A stretch of DNA of 12,252 nucleotides, from assembly GCA_959606905.1 (NCBI GenBank), contig CAUHML010000099.1:1-12252 (forward strand), given 5' to 3'. Position numbers and translations under genes: made by a program. Numbering within the stretch: position 1 is the first letter of the stretch; every line of letters begins with the position of its first letter. This DNA comes from an uncultured Bacteroides sp. GTDB lineage: Bacteria > Bacteroidota > Bacteroidia > Bacteroidales > Bacteroidaceae. A model generated the notes under the pieces. That model made no database searches, had not been told where the DNA came from, and saw nothing but the letters and a program-made list of their open reading frames with translations. Shown in pieces: positions 1-7,467 of this stretch.

Positions 1-599
1 AACTGGTTGGCGTGCATCCCGTCGCGTATATGACGGATCGGGCTGACTGTAAACAGCCATTTTAGATCCGGATTCCGGGCGGCCATTTCGGTGATGAGTG
101 CTGTATAATCTTCTACAATTTCTTCAACAGACAGAAGCCTACGATTAAATTTATTCTCAGGCAGTTTATGACAGTTAGACACTACCTTTCCCGTTTCTTT
201 CTGCTCATAAACATAAGCAGTTCCAAAAGTCAACATCAGCCAGTCAAGTTTTTGCATAGCCTGATGAACTTGTAACAGCCGAATATTGATATTCTGCAAT
301 GTACTTTCCAAGGTAGGTCCAGAAAAAAGACCATGATGCATAGGACTATGCCAAAGGTCATTATGGAAAAACAAGTCACCCTTCTTATATACTTTTCTTT
401 TTAAGATTTCAATCAGAACAGCAGAAAGAGAAGAAGGGTTGTAAAGAATACCAAAAGGATTCAAATCTAATTGAAATTTGGCATCTTTCAAAAAAGTCCC
501 TACATTTTGGACAAAGCAAGATCCCATCATGAGTATTTGTCCGGCATGAGTAATAGGCGGTAAACCAACAGGTAACTCTATTTGTGTACGGAAATCCAT
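1..599 (-). CDS. GSCFA-domain (SGNH-like) protein, 3' end outside window
   Basis: The reading frame is open from an ATG at 597-599 to the left edge and gives 199 residues with no stop; the C-terminus lies outside the window. Near the N-terminus is MMGSCFVQNVG (residues 24-34), which matches the motif that names the GSCFA family, with Ser27 where an SGNH-type nucleophile would sit. Further on are HNDLWHSPMHHG, the core LTFGTAYVYE, and at the edge SPIRHIRDGMHANQ, all block-like segments expected in this family. GSCFA proteins are common in Bacteroidetes, are usually somewhat over 300 residues and have no well-established substrate; a hydrolase or acyltransferase-like role is inferred from the fold. 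No signal peptide is visible, so it is probably cytoplasmic. It starts 26 bp after the stop of the upstream AlbA_2 regulator on the same strand, so co-transcription is possible. Family assignment is firm; function is not. Confidence 0.85.
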   Translation of the reverse strand, partial: MDFRTQIELPVGLPPITHAGQILMMGSCFVQNVGTFLKDAKFQLDLNPFGILYNPSSLSAVLIEILKRKVYKKGDLFFHNDLWHSPMHHGLFSGPTLESTLQNINIRLLQVHQAMQKLDWLMLTFGTAYVYEQKETGKVVSNCHKLPENKFNRRLLSVEEIVEDYTALITEMAARNPDLKWLFTVSPIRHIRDGMHANQ

Positions 600-625
600 A
601 TTATTTTCTCTTTAAAAATTTCAAA

Positions 626-2095
626 CTATTCTCCAAGCACTACCCAATACCCATATCGTTTGCTTCCTACGCGTTTTAATAAGCCCAACTCCTGTAAACG
701 TGCCAAGTTATATTTTATACCATCGACTGTTATACCTTCAATATGACTATTTAAATCCGCCCGTGTGGCCTCCGGATGTTCTCTTAGATAACTTAAAATC
801 ATATTTTGGGCTTCTGTTAATTTCTGGGTAGTGTATTGGGTAGTAGATTGGGTAGTAGATTGGGTAGTAGATTGAGTAGTAGATTGAGCCGGTCTTCGTT
901 CATTATCGGCACTATCTTCCATATTTGTATTCTCCTGATAATTCTTTTTAATAAACTGTACTTGAAAAGACAAACCAACCTCCTTCCAACATAAATCAAT
1001 TTCAGGATAAGATTTCATTTCTTCAGCCACCATTTTCAATCCATTACCCCATTGGTCAATGATGCCAAGTCTTTTAAACACAGGAGCTATTACTTTATTT
1101 CTTGCATCTGATTGGCGGCTCTCCATTGCCGAATAATCAATAGAGGGTGGTAAAAGACCAGGACTTGTGATCTCAACCATATCATCATATATGGCAACTT
1201 TGACATCTTTTCCTGTCAGAGAATAATCTCTATGTACAATCGCATTACGGATAATCTCCCTTATTGCCTTCACTGGATACTCCCAACGTGAAACCGTATA
1301 TACTCCCTCTATATTTGCTGCTTTATTAATATGCCGAAGTACAAAGTTATAAGTTTCTTCCGCCTGTAACCCAATGTGGACAATAATACTTTTTTGATCT
1401 AAAAACTCTTCCGTTCCTATCCCTTTGAAACGGGCACATTCAACTTTGGCATTCGGAAACATAGAATTACGCAAATTATCATCCGAAAATAGAAGTAAAG
1501 CTTTTGTAGGATATTCTTTATCCTGTTCAGTCTTAACCAATTCCAGTTTACGAAGTACTTGAATATTTAAATCTTCACCTGTTTTCTCTTTGTAGAGTAA
1601 TTTAAGCCCACTTATATCCAATTCATCTGCGGACTTATCCATGACAACCTCACTATCAAAAGAAATATTTCTCCGTCTCCGCTCTAACTCTGCAATAATT
1701 GTTTCATCAGCTAGTTTATTGGTTGAACCAACCCTAATATAAGTTCCTTTCAGCTTCCCTTTATCTTTAAGATAGTAAGGGGGCATACTTCCACGATAAA
1801 TACACACTTTAATAAGGTGTTTGTCCTCTATAGTTAAAAAAGAGACTTCAGGTAATATAATCGGATAACATCTATCATATATTAAATTACTAATTTGCTC
1901 TTCAATACGAGGTAATTCTTCTTCGGACAACCCTATTATCTGTCGCGGGTTATCATTGATACCTATATAAATTTCACCTCCCGCATCATTGGCAAAAGCC
2001 ACTACAGTTTTTGCTAAATCAGAATTTGTAGGAAGCTCACCTTTAAATTCTAAACGCCGACCTTCAGACTGGTTTATAAGTTCATTAATAGACAT
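626..2095 (-). CDS. AlbA_2/Schlafen-type putative transcriptional regulator with HATPase and winged-helix domains
   Basis: This 489-residue protein has the layout often labelled 'RecG-like helicase' or 'ATP-binding protein', but it has no helicase motifs. Residues 10-135 form an AlbA_2 (Schlafen-like) domain: RRLEFKGEL, then VVAFANDAGGEIYIGIND (31-48) and YIRVGSTNKLA (119-129). Residues 275-380 resemble a GHKL-type HATPase_c_4 domain, with an N-box-like EIIRNAIVHRDYS (280-292), SPGLLPP (311-317) and GNGLKMV (350-356). Residues 425-485 read as a winged helix (ATRADLNSHIEGITVDGIKY). Between these last two domains lies a low-complexity TTQS repeat linker (404-424). The family is thought to act in transcription control or defence-related regulation; targets are unknown. 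ATG 2093-2095 is chosen because the N-terminal AlbA_2 motif follows directly. The gene is AT-rich compared with dxs. A promoter-like -7 box lies upstream, and the divergent small ORFs are candidate targets. Confidence 0.85.
   Translation of the reverse strand: MSINELINQSEGRRLEFKGELPTNSDLAKTVVAFANDAGGEIYIGINDNPRQIIGLSEEELPRIEEQISNLIYDRCYPIILPEVSFLTIEDKHLIKVCIYRGSMPPYYLKDKGKLKGTYIRVGSTNKLADETIIAELERRRRNISFDSEVVMDKSADELDISGLKLLYKEKTGEDLNIQVLRKLELVKTEQDKEYPTKALLLFSDDNLRNSMFPNAKVECARFKGIGTEEFLDQKSIIVHIGLQAEETYNFVLRHINKAANIEGVYTVSRWEYPVKAIREIIRNAIVHRDYSLTGKDVKVAIYDDMVEITSPGLLPPSIDYSAMESRQSDARNKVIAPVFKRLGIIDQWGNGLKMVAEEMKSYPEIDLCWKEVGLSFQVQFIKKNYQENTNMEDSADNERRPAQSTTQSTTQSTTQSTTQYTTQKLTEAQNMILSYLREHPEATRADLNSHIEGITVDGIKYNLARLQELGLLKRVGSKRYGYWVVLGE
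827..886. repeat. 12-bp tandem repeat, five units, inside the regulator gene
   Basis: Five consecutive 12-bp units lie at 827-838, 839-850, 851-862, 863-874 and 875-886. The middle three are identical (GGTAGTAGATTG on the plus strand); the first differs at three positions and the last at one. On the coding (minus) strand each unit encodes four residues, giving a TTQS-TTQS ladder, with TTQY in the most degenerate unit. Because the period is a multiple of three, a gain or loss of units would change the length of the linker between the HATPase and winged-helix domains without breaking the frame. Confidence 0.95.
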
Positions 2096-2128
2096 CTATT
2101 GAATATATTGTTTTTAAAACTTTTTCTC

Positions 2129-2176
2129 GAAGCAAAAGTACAATAAAGATATGACAAATAATTGGAGAAGCAAAAG
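2129..2176. repeat. Direct repeat GAAGCAAAAG in the divergent promoter region
   Basis: Identical 10-mers GAAGCAAAAG lie at 2129-2138 and 2167-2176, exactly 38 bp apart. The first overlaps the leftward -7 box and the second lies between the -33-like and -7 elements proposed for the rightward promoter. They could be operator half-sites shared by the two divergent units or simply repeated promoter-like sequence; the sequence alone does not decide. Confidence 0.5.
2133..2140 (-). promoter_or_regulatory. Bacteroides -7 box candidate for the AlbA_2 regulator
   Basis: Read on the minus strand this is TACTTTTG, a full match to the Bacteroides -7 consensus TAnnTTTG. It lies 38 bp upstream of the regulator ATG and would give a leader of roughly 30 nt. 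The nearest upstream TTTG is only 14 nt away, shorter than the usual 19-21 nt spacing to a -33 element, so the -33 half is not well supported. It overlaps one copy of the direct repeat GAAGCAAAAG. Confidence 0.4.
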
Positions 2177-2192
2177 AACTTTCTTATCTTTG
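2161..2192 (+). promoter_or_regulatory. Bacteroides promoter candidate for the small-ORF pair
   Basis: TATCTTTG at 2185-2192 is a full match to the -7 consensus TAnnTTTG. ATTG at 2161-2164 is a three-of-four match to the -33 TTTG, with a 20-nt gap, inside the usual range. Transcription would start near 2197-2200 and leave a leader of about 45 nt before the ATG at 2244. This placement is also the reason the first small ORF is called from 2244 and not from 2151. Confidence 0.5.
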
Positions 2193-2243
2193 TCTTTATC
2201 TGATAATCAAACCAACAAACTGCAAAATATAATTATCCATAAT

Positions 2244-2381
2244 ATGAATAACATACAAGTTAGCCTAAAAGCAGATAACCAAAACGGAATACTATCCATA
2301 CAAGGAGTTGATTTGTTTAGTATCATAGATACCGACTGGAACTGGAACAATATTTCATTCATACAAATCAGCTATCAATGA
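2244..2381 (+). CDS. Small hypothetical protein, 45 aa, first of an overlapping pair
   Basis: I do not recognise this protein. From ATG 2244 it encodes 45 residues beginning MNNIQVSLKADNQ and ending FIQISYQ, with a hydrophobic stretch around GVDLFSIID and a Trp/Asn-rich segment DWNWNN. It has no signal peptide, membrane helix or Cys/His cluster. The frame is open back to an ATG at 2151, but that start lies upstream of the best promoter -7 box, so 2244 is preferred. Its TGA (2379-2381) overlaps the ATG of the next ORF (2378-2380) as ATGA, a classic translational-coupling arrangement. A sampled line (2221-2280) is about 27% GC, far below dxs. It could be a real small protein, an antitoxin-like partner, or the remains of a longer decayed gene. 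Confidence 0.45.
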   Translation: MNNIQVSLKADNQNGILSIQGVDLFSIIDTDWNWNNISFIQISYQ

Positions 2382-2470
2382 ATATTTCTAATCAATTATT
2401 GGATGAAATAGCCAAAGAGTGCCAACCATTATTTAAAGGAATAAAACAAGAAGACATACATGTAAAATGA
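2378..2470 (+). CDS. Small hypothetical protein, 30 aa, translationally coupled to the previous ORF
   Basis: The frame starts at an ATG that overlaps the preceding stop codon by four bases (ATGA) and ends at TGA 2468-2470. It encodes 30 residues, MNISNQLLDEIAKECQPLFK followed by a short charged tail ending DIHVK, probably a single amphipathic helix. I recognise no family. The overlap and shared strand suggest it is read by ribosomes finishing the 45-residue ORF. At this size it could be the N-terminal remnant of a longer gene disrupted downstream, or a genuine micropeptide. The AT-rich composition matches the 45-residue ORF and the regulator gene rather than dxs. Confidence 0.35.
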   Translation: MNISNQLLDEIAKECQPLFKGIKQEDIHVK

Positions 2471-2497
2471 TTAGTTCATTGATAAAAAGTAACCATT

Positions 2498-2521
2498 TAG
2501 ATTAACTGGATAGTTAACCTA
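2498..2521 (+). terminator. Weak hairpin after the small-ORF pair
   Basis: TAGATTAACT (2498-2507), a GGAT loop, and AGTTAACCTA (2512-2521) form a 10-bp stem with one A-C mismatch. The following bases (2522-2547) are T-rich but lack an uninterrupted T run. The stem lies 27 bp after the second small ORF and before the dxs promoter, so a weak terminator separating the two units is plausible. The stem is AT-rich and may be incidental. Confidence 0.3.
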
Positions 2522-2622
2522 CTCTCATTTATTCATTTATTATTGGTACTACAGACTGATTAGACAGTAGGAAACAAAATAAGTTTTTCGCCGAAAAGGA
2601 GGTCGAATATACTTTCTTTTCG

Positions 2623-2630
2623 TATTTTTG
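2623..2630 (+). promoter_or_regulatory. Bacteroides -7 box candidate for dxs-trkA-trkH
   Basis: TATTTTTG matches TAnnTTTG completely and lies 19 bp before the dxs ATG, giving a short predicted leader of roughly 13 nt. No TTTG is visible 19-21 nt upstream, so the -33 half is absent or divergent. It is the best-placed promoter element for the operon. Confidence 0.45.
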
Positions 2631-2649
2631 CACTAAATTTCCTAGAATC

Positions 2650-4554
2650 ATGAATAGTGAACCAACATATAACTTGTTAAACTCCATCAATTACCCCGAA
2701 GACCTACGTAAACTAACCGTAGAGCAACTGCCGGAAGTATGCGGTGAACTAAGACAAGACATTATTAAAGAACTCTGCTGCAACCCCGGACATTTCGCCG
2801 CCAGCCTGGGGACCGTGGAACTAACCGTAGCTCTGCACTACGTCTACAATACACCATACGACCGTATTGTATGGGACGTGGGACATCAGGCATACGGCCA
2901 CAAAATTCTTACAGGACGCCGTGAAGCATTTTCTACAAACAGGAAACTCGGAGGAATCCGCCCTTTCCCATCTCCGGAAGAAAGCGAATATGATACTTTC
3001 ACGTGCGGACACGCTTCCAATTCGATTTCTGCCGCTCTCGGTATGGCTGTCGCAGCCGCCCGGAAAGGAGACGCCAAACGCCATGTAGTAGCCATTATCG
3101 GCGACGGATCAATGAGTGGCGGACTGGCTTTTGAAGGACTGAACAACGCATCTGCCACGTCGAACAACCTGCTCATTATCCTGAATGACAATGATATGGC
3201 AATCGACCGCAGCGTAGGAGGCATGAAGCAGTATCTTTTCAACTTAACGACTTCCAACCGCTATAATCAGCTACGTTTCAAGCTCTCGCGCATGCTGTTC
3301 AAGCTTGGCATTTTAAACGAAGAACGCCGCAAAGCACTCATCCGTTTCGGAAATAGCCTGAAATCAATGGCGGCACAGCAACAGAATATTTTTGAAGGGA
3401 TGAATATCCGTTACTTCGGTCCGATAGACGGACACGACGTAAAGAACCTGGCAAGAGTATTACGTGATATCAAAGATATGCAAGGACCTAAAATCCTGCA
3501 CCTGCACACTATCAAAGGAAAAGGATTCGGTCCGGCAGAGAAACACGCTACCGAATGGCATGCTCCCGGCAAATTCGATCCCGTCACCGGCGAACGTTTC
3601 ATTGCCAACACCGAAGGAATGCCCCCGCTTTTCCAGGACGTATTCGGAAATACACTGGTGGAACTTGCCGAAGCCAACCCGAAGATTGTCGGTGTCACTC
3701 CCGCCATGCCCAGCGGCTGTTCGATGAATATACTAATGGAGAAAATGCCGAAACGCGCTTTCGATGTCGGTATTGCCGAAGGACATGCGGTTACCTTCTC
3801 CGGAGGAATGGCTAAAGACGGACTACAACCATTCTGCAATATCTATTCTTCTTTTATGCAACGGGCGCATGATAATATCATCCACGACGTAGCGATTCAG
3901 AATCTCCCAGTTGTTTTGTGTCTCGACCGCGCCGGACTGGTTGGCGAAGACGGTCCTACTCACCACGGAGCTTTTGACATGGCATGTTTACGCCCGATCC
4001 CTAACCTGACTATCTGTTCCCCGATGGACGAACATGAATTACGTCGCCTGATGTATACGGCACAATTGCCGGACAAGGGACCGTTCGTGATCCGCTACCC
4101 CCGTGGACGAGGCGTACTGGTAGACTGGAAATGTCCGCTGGAAGAGATTCCGGTAGGAAAAGGACGGATACTGAAAGAGGGTAGCGACCTTGCAGTGATT
4201 ACTATCGGACCGATAGGAAATGTAGCCGCCCGTGCCATCACCCGGGCAGAAGCAGATTTAGGTCTGTCCATCGCCCATTACGATTTACGATTCCTGAAAC
4301 CGCTGGATGAAGAGTTGTTGCATGAGGTAGGACGTAAATTCCAACGTATCCTGACTATCGAAGACGGAATTATCAAAGGCGGTATGGGTAGCGCTGTCCT
4401 CGAATTTATGGCAGACAACGAATACAAACCGACCGTAAAGCGTATCGGTATCCCTAATATATTTGTAGAACATGGGGCAGTTGCCGAACTGTACCAACTG
4501 TGCGGCATGGATGAAGAAGGGATTCTGACTAAAATAAAAGAATTTATCAATTGA
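2650..4554 (+). CDS. dxs: 1-deoxy-D-xylulose-5-phosphate synthase
   Basis: Dxs condenses pyruvate and glyceraldehyde 3-phosphate, with loss of CO2, to 1-deoxy-D-xylulose 5-phosphate. This is the first step of the cytoplasmic MEP isoprenoid route and a precursor for thiamine and pyridoxal phosphate. At 634 residues it is near the usual length (about 620). The N-terminal half holds [17 protein letters not shown] (47-63, His48), [11 protein letters not shown] (75-85), [15 protein letters not shown] (119-133) and the thiamine-diphosphate/Mg motif GDGSMSGG (151-158) closing at NDND (179-182). The middle transketolase domain has the catalytic-Glu segment IAEGHA (375-380) and [15 protein letters not shown] (426-440). 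The C-terminal domain includes RFLKPLDE (547-554) and [11 protein letters not shown] (571-581). All expected active-site segments are present. ATG 2650 follows a -7 box and gives a normal N-terminus. The stop is one base before the trkA start, implying co-transcription and probably translational coupling. Confidence 0.97.
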   Translation: MNSEPTYNLLNSINYPEDLRKLTVEQLPEVCGELRQDIIKELCCNPGHFAASLGTVELTVALHYVYNTPYDRIVWDVGHQAYGHKILTGRREAFSTNRKLGGIRPFPSPEESEYDTFTCGHASNSISAALGMAVAAARKGDAKRHVVAIIGDGSMSGGLAFEGLNNASATSNNLLIILNDNDMAIDRSVGGMKQYLFNLTTSNRYNQLRFKLSRMLFKLGILNEERRKALIRFGNSLKSMAAQQQNIFEGMNIRYFGPIDGHDVKNLARVLRDIKDMQGPKILHLHTIKGKGFGPAEKHATEWHAPGKFDPVTGERFIANTEGMPPLFQDVFGNTLVELAEANPKIVGVTPAMPSGCSMNILMEKMPKRAFDVGIAEGHAVTFSGGMAKDGLQPFCNIYSSFMQRAHDNIIHDVAIQNLPVVLCLDRAGLVGEDGPTHHGAFDMACLRPIPNLTICSPMDEHELRRLMYTAQLPDKGPFVIRYPRGRGVLVDWKCPLEEIPVGKGRILKEGSDLAVITIGPIGNVAARAITRAEADLGLSIAHYDLRFLKPLDEELLHEVGRKFQRILTIEDGIIKGGMGSAVLEFMADNEYKPTVKRIGIPNIFVEHGAVAELYQLCGMDEEGILTKIKEFIN

Positions 4555-4555
4555 C

Positions 4556-5896
4556 ATGAAGATTATTATTGCCGGTGCCGGCAACGTAGGCACCCATTTG
4601 GCCAAACTGTTATCGCGCGAGAAGCAAGATATTATCTTGATGGATGATGACGAAGAGAAACTAAGTGCTCTTAGCGCCAACTTTGACTTGCTGACTGTTG
4701 CCGCTTCTCCTTCTTCCATCTCCGGATTGAAAGAAGTGGGCGTCAAAGAAGCCGACCTGTTCATCGCAGTCACACCGGACGAAAGCCGCAACATGACTGC
4801 CTGTATGCTGGCTACCAACCTGGGAGCCAAAAAGACAGTGGCGCGTATCGACAACTATGAATATCTTCTACCCAAAAATAAAGAGTTTTTCCAGAAGCTG
4901 GGAGTAGATTCTCTGATTTACCCGGAAATGCTGGCTGCTAAAGAAATCGTATCTTCCATGCGCATGAGCTGGGTACGCCAATGGTGGGAGTTCTGCGGAG
5001 GTTCGCTGGTTCTGATTGGTACGAAGATGCGCGAAAAGGCTGAAATCCTGAATATACCGCTGCACCAATTAGGCGGTCCCAACATTCCTTACCACGTAGT
5101 GGCCATCAAACGCGGAACAGAAACGATTATCCCTCGCGGAGACGATGTTATTAAATTGCATGATATTGTTTATTTCACCACTACCCGCAAGTACATTCCT
5201 TATATACGTAAGATAGCCGGCAAAGAAGACTATGCCGACGTACGCAATGTAATGATTATGGGAGGTAGCCGTATCGCAGTCCGTACCGCACAATATGTGC
5301 CGGACTATATGCAGGTGAAAATAGTGGATAATGACCTGAACCGTTGCAACCGTCTGACAGAGCTACTGGATGACAAAACAATGATTATCAACGGAGACGG
5401 TCGCGACATGGATCTGCTTATCGAGGAAGGGCTAAAGAATACCGAAGCATTTGTAGCCCTGACCGGCAACTCGGAAACGAATATCCTTGCCTGTCTCGCC
5501 GCCAAACGCATGGGAGTGGAAAAGACGGTGGCAGAAGTGGAGAACATCGACTATATCGGTATGGCAGAGAGTCTCGACATCGGCACGGTTATCAATAAAA
5601 AAATGATTGCTGCCAGCCATATCTACCAAATGATGCTGGACGCCGACGTGTCTAATGTGAAATGCCTGACTTTTGCCAATGCGGACGTTGCAGAATTCAC
5701 CGTACCGGAAGGGGCCAAAATAACCAAACACCTGATTAAAGACCTGGGGCTTCCCAAAGGCACCACCATCGGAGGAATGATCCGTAACGGAGAAGGTATC
5801 CTGGTGACAGGTGATACGCAAATCCGCCCCGGCGACCATGTAGTCGTATTCTGCTTAAGCATGATGATTAAAAAGATTGAGAAGTTCTTTCACTAA
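4556..5896 (+). CDS. trkA: Trk potassium uptake system, NAD-binding regulatory subunit TrkA
   Basis: TrkA is the cytoplasmic ring subunit that binds nucleotide and gates the TrkH K+ channel. The 446 residues show the tandem RCK layout: a first Rossmann domain MKIIIAGAGNVGTHLA with the glycine motif at 7-12 and an acidic Asp30 ending strand two; a first RCK_C region around 135-215 (PRGDDVIKLHDIVYF); a second Rossmann domain from about 231; and a second RCK_C ending with IRPGDHVVVFC. The length matches full-size two-domain TrkA. The second glycine motif is GGSRIA (236-241) and not GxGxxG, so the second half may bind nucleotide weakly or differently. It starts one base after the dxs stop and ends 20 bp before trkH, so regulator and pore are made from one transcript. 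Sampled GC is high, like dxs. Confidence 0.95.
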   Translation: MKIIIAGAGNVGTHLAKLLSREKQDIILMDDDEEKLSALSANFDLLTVAASPSSISGLKEVGVKEADLFIAVTPDESRNMTACMLATNLGAKKTVARIDNYEYLLPKNKEFFQKLGVDSLIYPEMLAAKEIVSSMRMSWVRQWWEFCGGSLVLIGTKMREKAEILNIPLHQLGGPNIPYHVVAIKRGTETIIPRGDDVIKLHDIVYFTTTRKYIPYIRKIAGKEDYADVRNVMIMGGSRIAVRTAQYVPDYMQVKIVDNDLNRCNRLTELLDDKTMIINGDGRDMDLLIEEGLKNTEAFVALTGNSETNILACLAAKRMGVEKTVAEVENIDYIGMAESLDIGTVINKKMIAASHIYQMMLDADVSNVKCLTFANADVAEFTVPEGAKITKHLIKDLGLPKGTTIGGMIRNGEGILVTGDTQIRPGDHVVVFCLSMMIKKIEKFFH

Positions 5897-5916
5897 GTAT
5901 CAACAAATACTTGTAT

Positions 5917-7368
5917 ATGATTAACTCGAAGATGATATTCCGGATTCTGGGTTTTCTGCTTCTGATAGAAACAGTTATGCTATTATGTTGTGGAGGTGTT
6001 TCTCTTTTTTATAAGGAGAATGACTTGCAGAGTTTTCTGGTTTCATCGGCTATTACCACTAGCATCGGTATTCTGTTGCTCGCCATCGGGAAAGACGCAG
6101 TGAAATCCCTGAATCGCCGTGATGGATATGTCATAGTCAGTGTAGCATGGGTCACCTTTTCCCTTTTCGGAATGTTACCTTATTATATAGGAGGGTATAT
6201 CCCAAGTGTTACGGATGCATTTTTTGAAACGATGTCCGGGTTCAGCAGTACGGGTGCCACCATCTTGAATAATATAGAGTCAATGCCTCATGGAATACTT
6301 TTTTGGCGGGCTATGACGCAATGGATAGGCGGTTTGGGTATTGTATTCTTCACCATTGCCGTTCTACCGATTTTCGGTGTGGGTGGAATTCAGGTGTTTG
6401 CAGCAGAAGCCAGCGGTCCTACTCATGACAAAGTGCATCCCCGTATTGGTATCACTGCCAAATGGATTTGGGGTATTTATGCCGGAATGACAGGAACATT
6501 GATTGTCTTATTAGTATTTGGAGGTATGAGTGTGTTTGACAGTATATGCCATGCTTTCACGACAACCAGCACTGGCGGATTTTCTACCAAACAAGCAAGT
6601 ATCGAATATTATCATTCACCCTATATAGATTATGTAATCTCTATTTTCATGTTTCTTTCGGGCATCAACTTCACGCTATTACTGTTGATGTTCAATGGAA
6701 AAATAAAGAAGTTCATTCATGATGCAGAGCTAAAGTTCTATTTCTGGTGTGTCTCTTTCTTTACTATATTTATTGCAGTCTGGCTTCATCAGACTTCTTC
6801 TATGGAGATAGAAGAAGCGTTCCGTAAATCACTTTTCCAAGTGATTTCCTTGCAAACTTCTACGGGATTTGCCACAGCCGATTATATGCTTTGGCCTTCT
6901 ATCCTTTGGGGATGCCTTCTAATAGTGATGATAATCGGAGCCTGTGCCGGCAGTACAACAGGAGGTATAAAATGTATTCGTATGGTTATCCTGTTTCAGG
7001 TTGTGAAAAACGAATTCAAACATATTCTTCACCCTAATGCCGTGCTCCCGGTGCGAGTTAACAAACAGGTTATTTCTCCTTCCATCCAGTCTACAGTATT
7101 GGCCTTTACTTTTTTATATGCAGTCATCGCTATCATCAGCATACTTATCATGATGGGGCTGGGAGTCGGTTTTCTGGAATCAATCGGAACGGTTATCTCA
7201 AGTATGGGTAATATGGGACCGGGACTCGGCACATGCGGCCCGGCTTTTTCATGGAGTCAATTGCCTGATGCCGCCAAATGGCTGCTTTCTTTTTTAATGC
7301 TCTTGGGACGTTTGGAATTGTTTACAGTATTACTACTTTTCACTTCCGATTTCTGGAAAAAGAATTAA
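5917..7368 (+). CDS. trkH: Trk potassium uptake system, membrane pore subunit TrkH
   Basis: TrkH is the inner-membrane K+-translocating subunit and partners with TrkA encoded just upstream. The 483-residue, strongly hydrophobic protein contains four pore-loop repeats typical of the SKT family: SSTGAT (110-115), TTSTGGFST (216-224), LQTSTGFAT (312-320) and SSMGNMGPG (428-436). Conserved WIGGLGIVFF (136-145) and GSTTGGIKCIR (345-355) are also present; the Arg of the latter corresponds to the arginine known to line the intracellular gate in TrkH. I start at ATG 5917, giving MINSKMIFRILGF, the usual look of this family. A TTG two codons upstream (5911) is in frame but less likely. The length is normal and no frameshift is seen. 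The coding sequence is more T-rich than dxs and trkA, as expected for a hydrophobic protein. Confidence 0.96.
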   Translation: MINSKMIFRILGFLLLIETVMLLCCGGVSLFYKENDLQSFLVSSAITTSIGILLLAIGKDAVKSLNRRDGYVIVSVAWVTFSLFGMLPYYIGGYIPSVTDAFFETMSGFSSTGATILNNIESMPHGILFWRAMTQWIGGLGIVFFTIAVLPIFGVGGIQVFAAEASGPTHDKVHPRIGITAKWIWGIYAGMTGTLIVLLVFGGMSVFDSICHAFTTTSTGGFSTKQASIEYYHSPYIDYVISIFMFLSGINFTLLLLMFNGKIKKFIHDAELKFYFWCVSFFTIFIAVWLHQTSSMEIEEAFRKSLFQVISLQTSTGFATADYMLWPSILWGCLLIVMIIGACAGSTTGGIKCIRMVILFQVVKNEFKHILHPNAVLPVRVNKQVISPSIQSTVLAFTFLYAVIAIISILIMMGLGVGFLESIGTVISSMGNMGPGLGTCGPAFSWSQLPDAAKWLLSFLMLLGRLELFTVLLLFTSDFWKKN

Positions 7369-7467
7369 GAATTCAATAAAGGTAGTCTCTTTAATGCAAA
7401 AGCTACAATAAGGAGTACATTATCAGGCTATTACAAAGAGTACTTATCTATTCATATATTCTCAACG
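7369..7467. other. Convergent intergenic spacer before the inverted repeat
   Basis: This 99-bp AT-rich stretch holds no gene. It carries two similar short motifs, GAGTACATTATC (7413-7424) and GAGTACTTATC (7438-7448), 25 bp apart. These may be decayed repeat material or chance; nothing else is recognised. Confidence 0.3.

Noticed and set aside
817..999. Minus-strand frame giving a repeated LLPN peptide
   Set aside because: It is the 12-bp repeat read in another frame inside the regulator gene; the TTQS frame continues into a clear winged helix.
2151..2243. Longer start (ATG 2151) for the 45-residue small ORF
   Set aside because: The best promoter -7 box lies at 2185-2192, inside this extension, so a transcript from it would not include the 2151 start; the extension is also low-complexity (Leu/Ser-rich).
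2886..4854. Long antisense frames opposite dxs and the start of trkA (e.g. 2886-3257, 3411-3839, 4285-4854)
   Set aside because: They mirror codon bias of dxs/trkA, show no recognisable domains and have no promoter or context of their own.
5432..5839. Antisense 135-codon frame within trkA
   Set aside because: It lies wholly inside a well-supported gene and shows no family features.
5911..5916. TTG start two codons upstream for trkH
   Set aside because: The ATG at 5917 gives the family-typical MINxKMI beginning; the TTG adds only Met-Tyr.
5917..7368. Drop in GC from trkA to trkH as a sign of separate origin
   Set aside because: Hydrophobic residues need T at the second codon position, which lowers GC in membrane protein genes; operon order and family match are normal.
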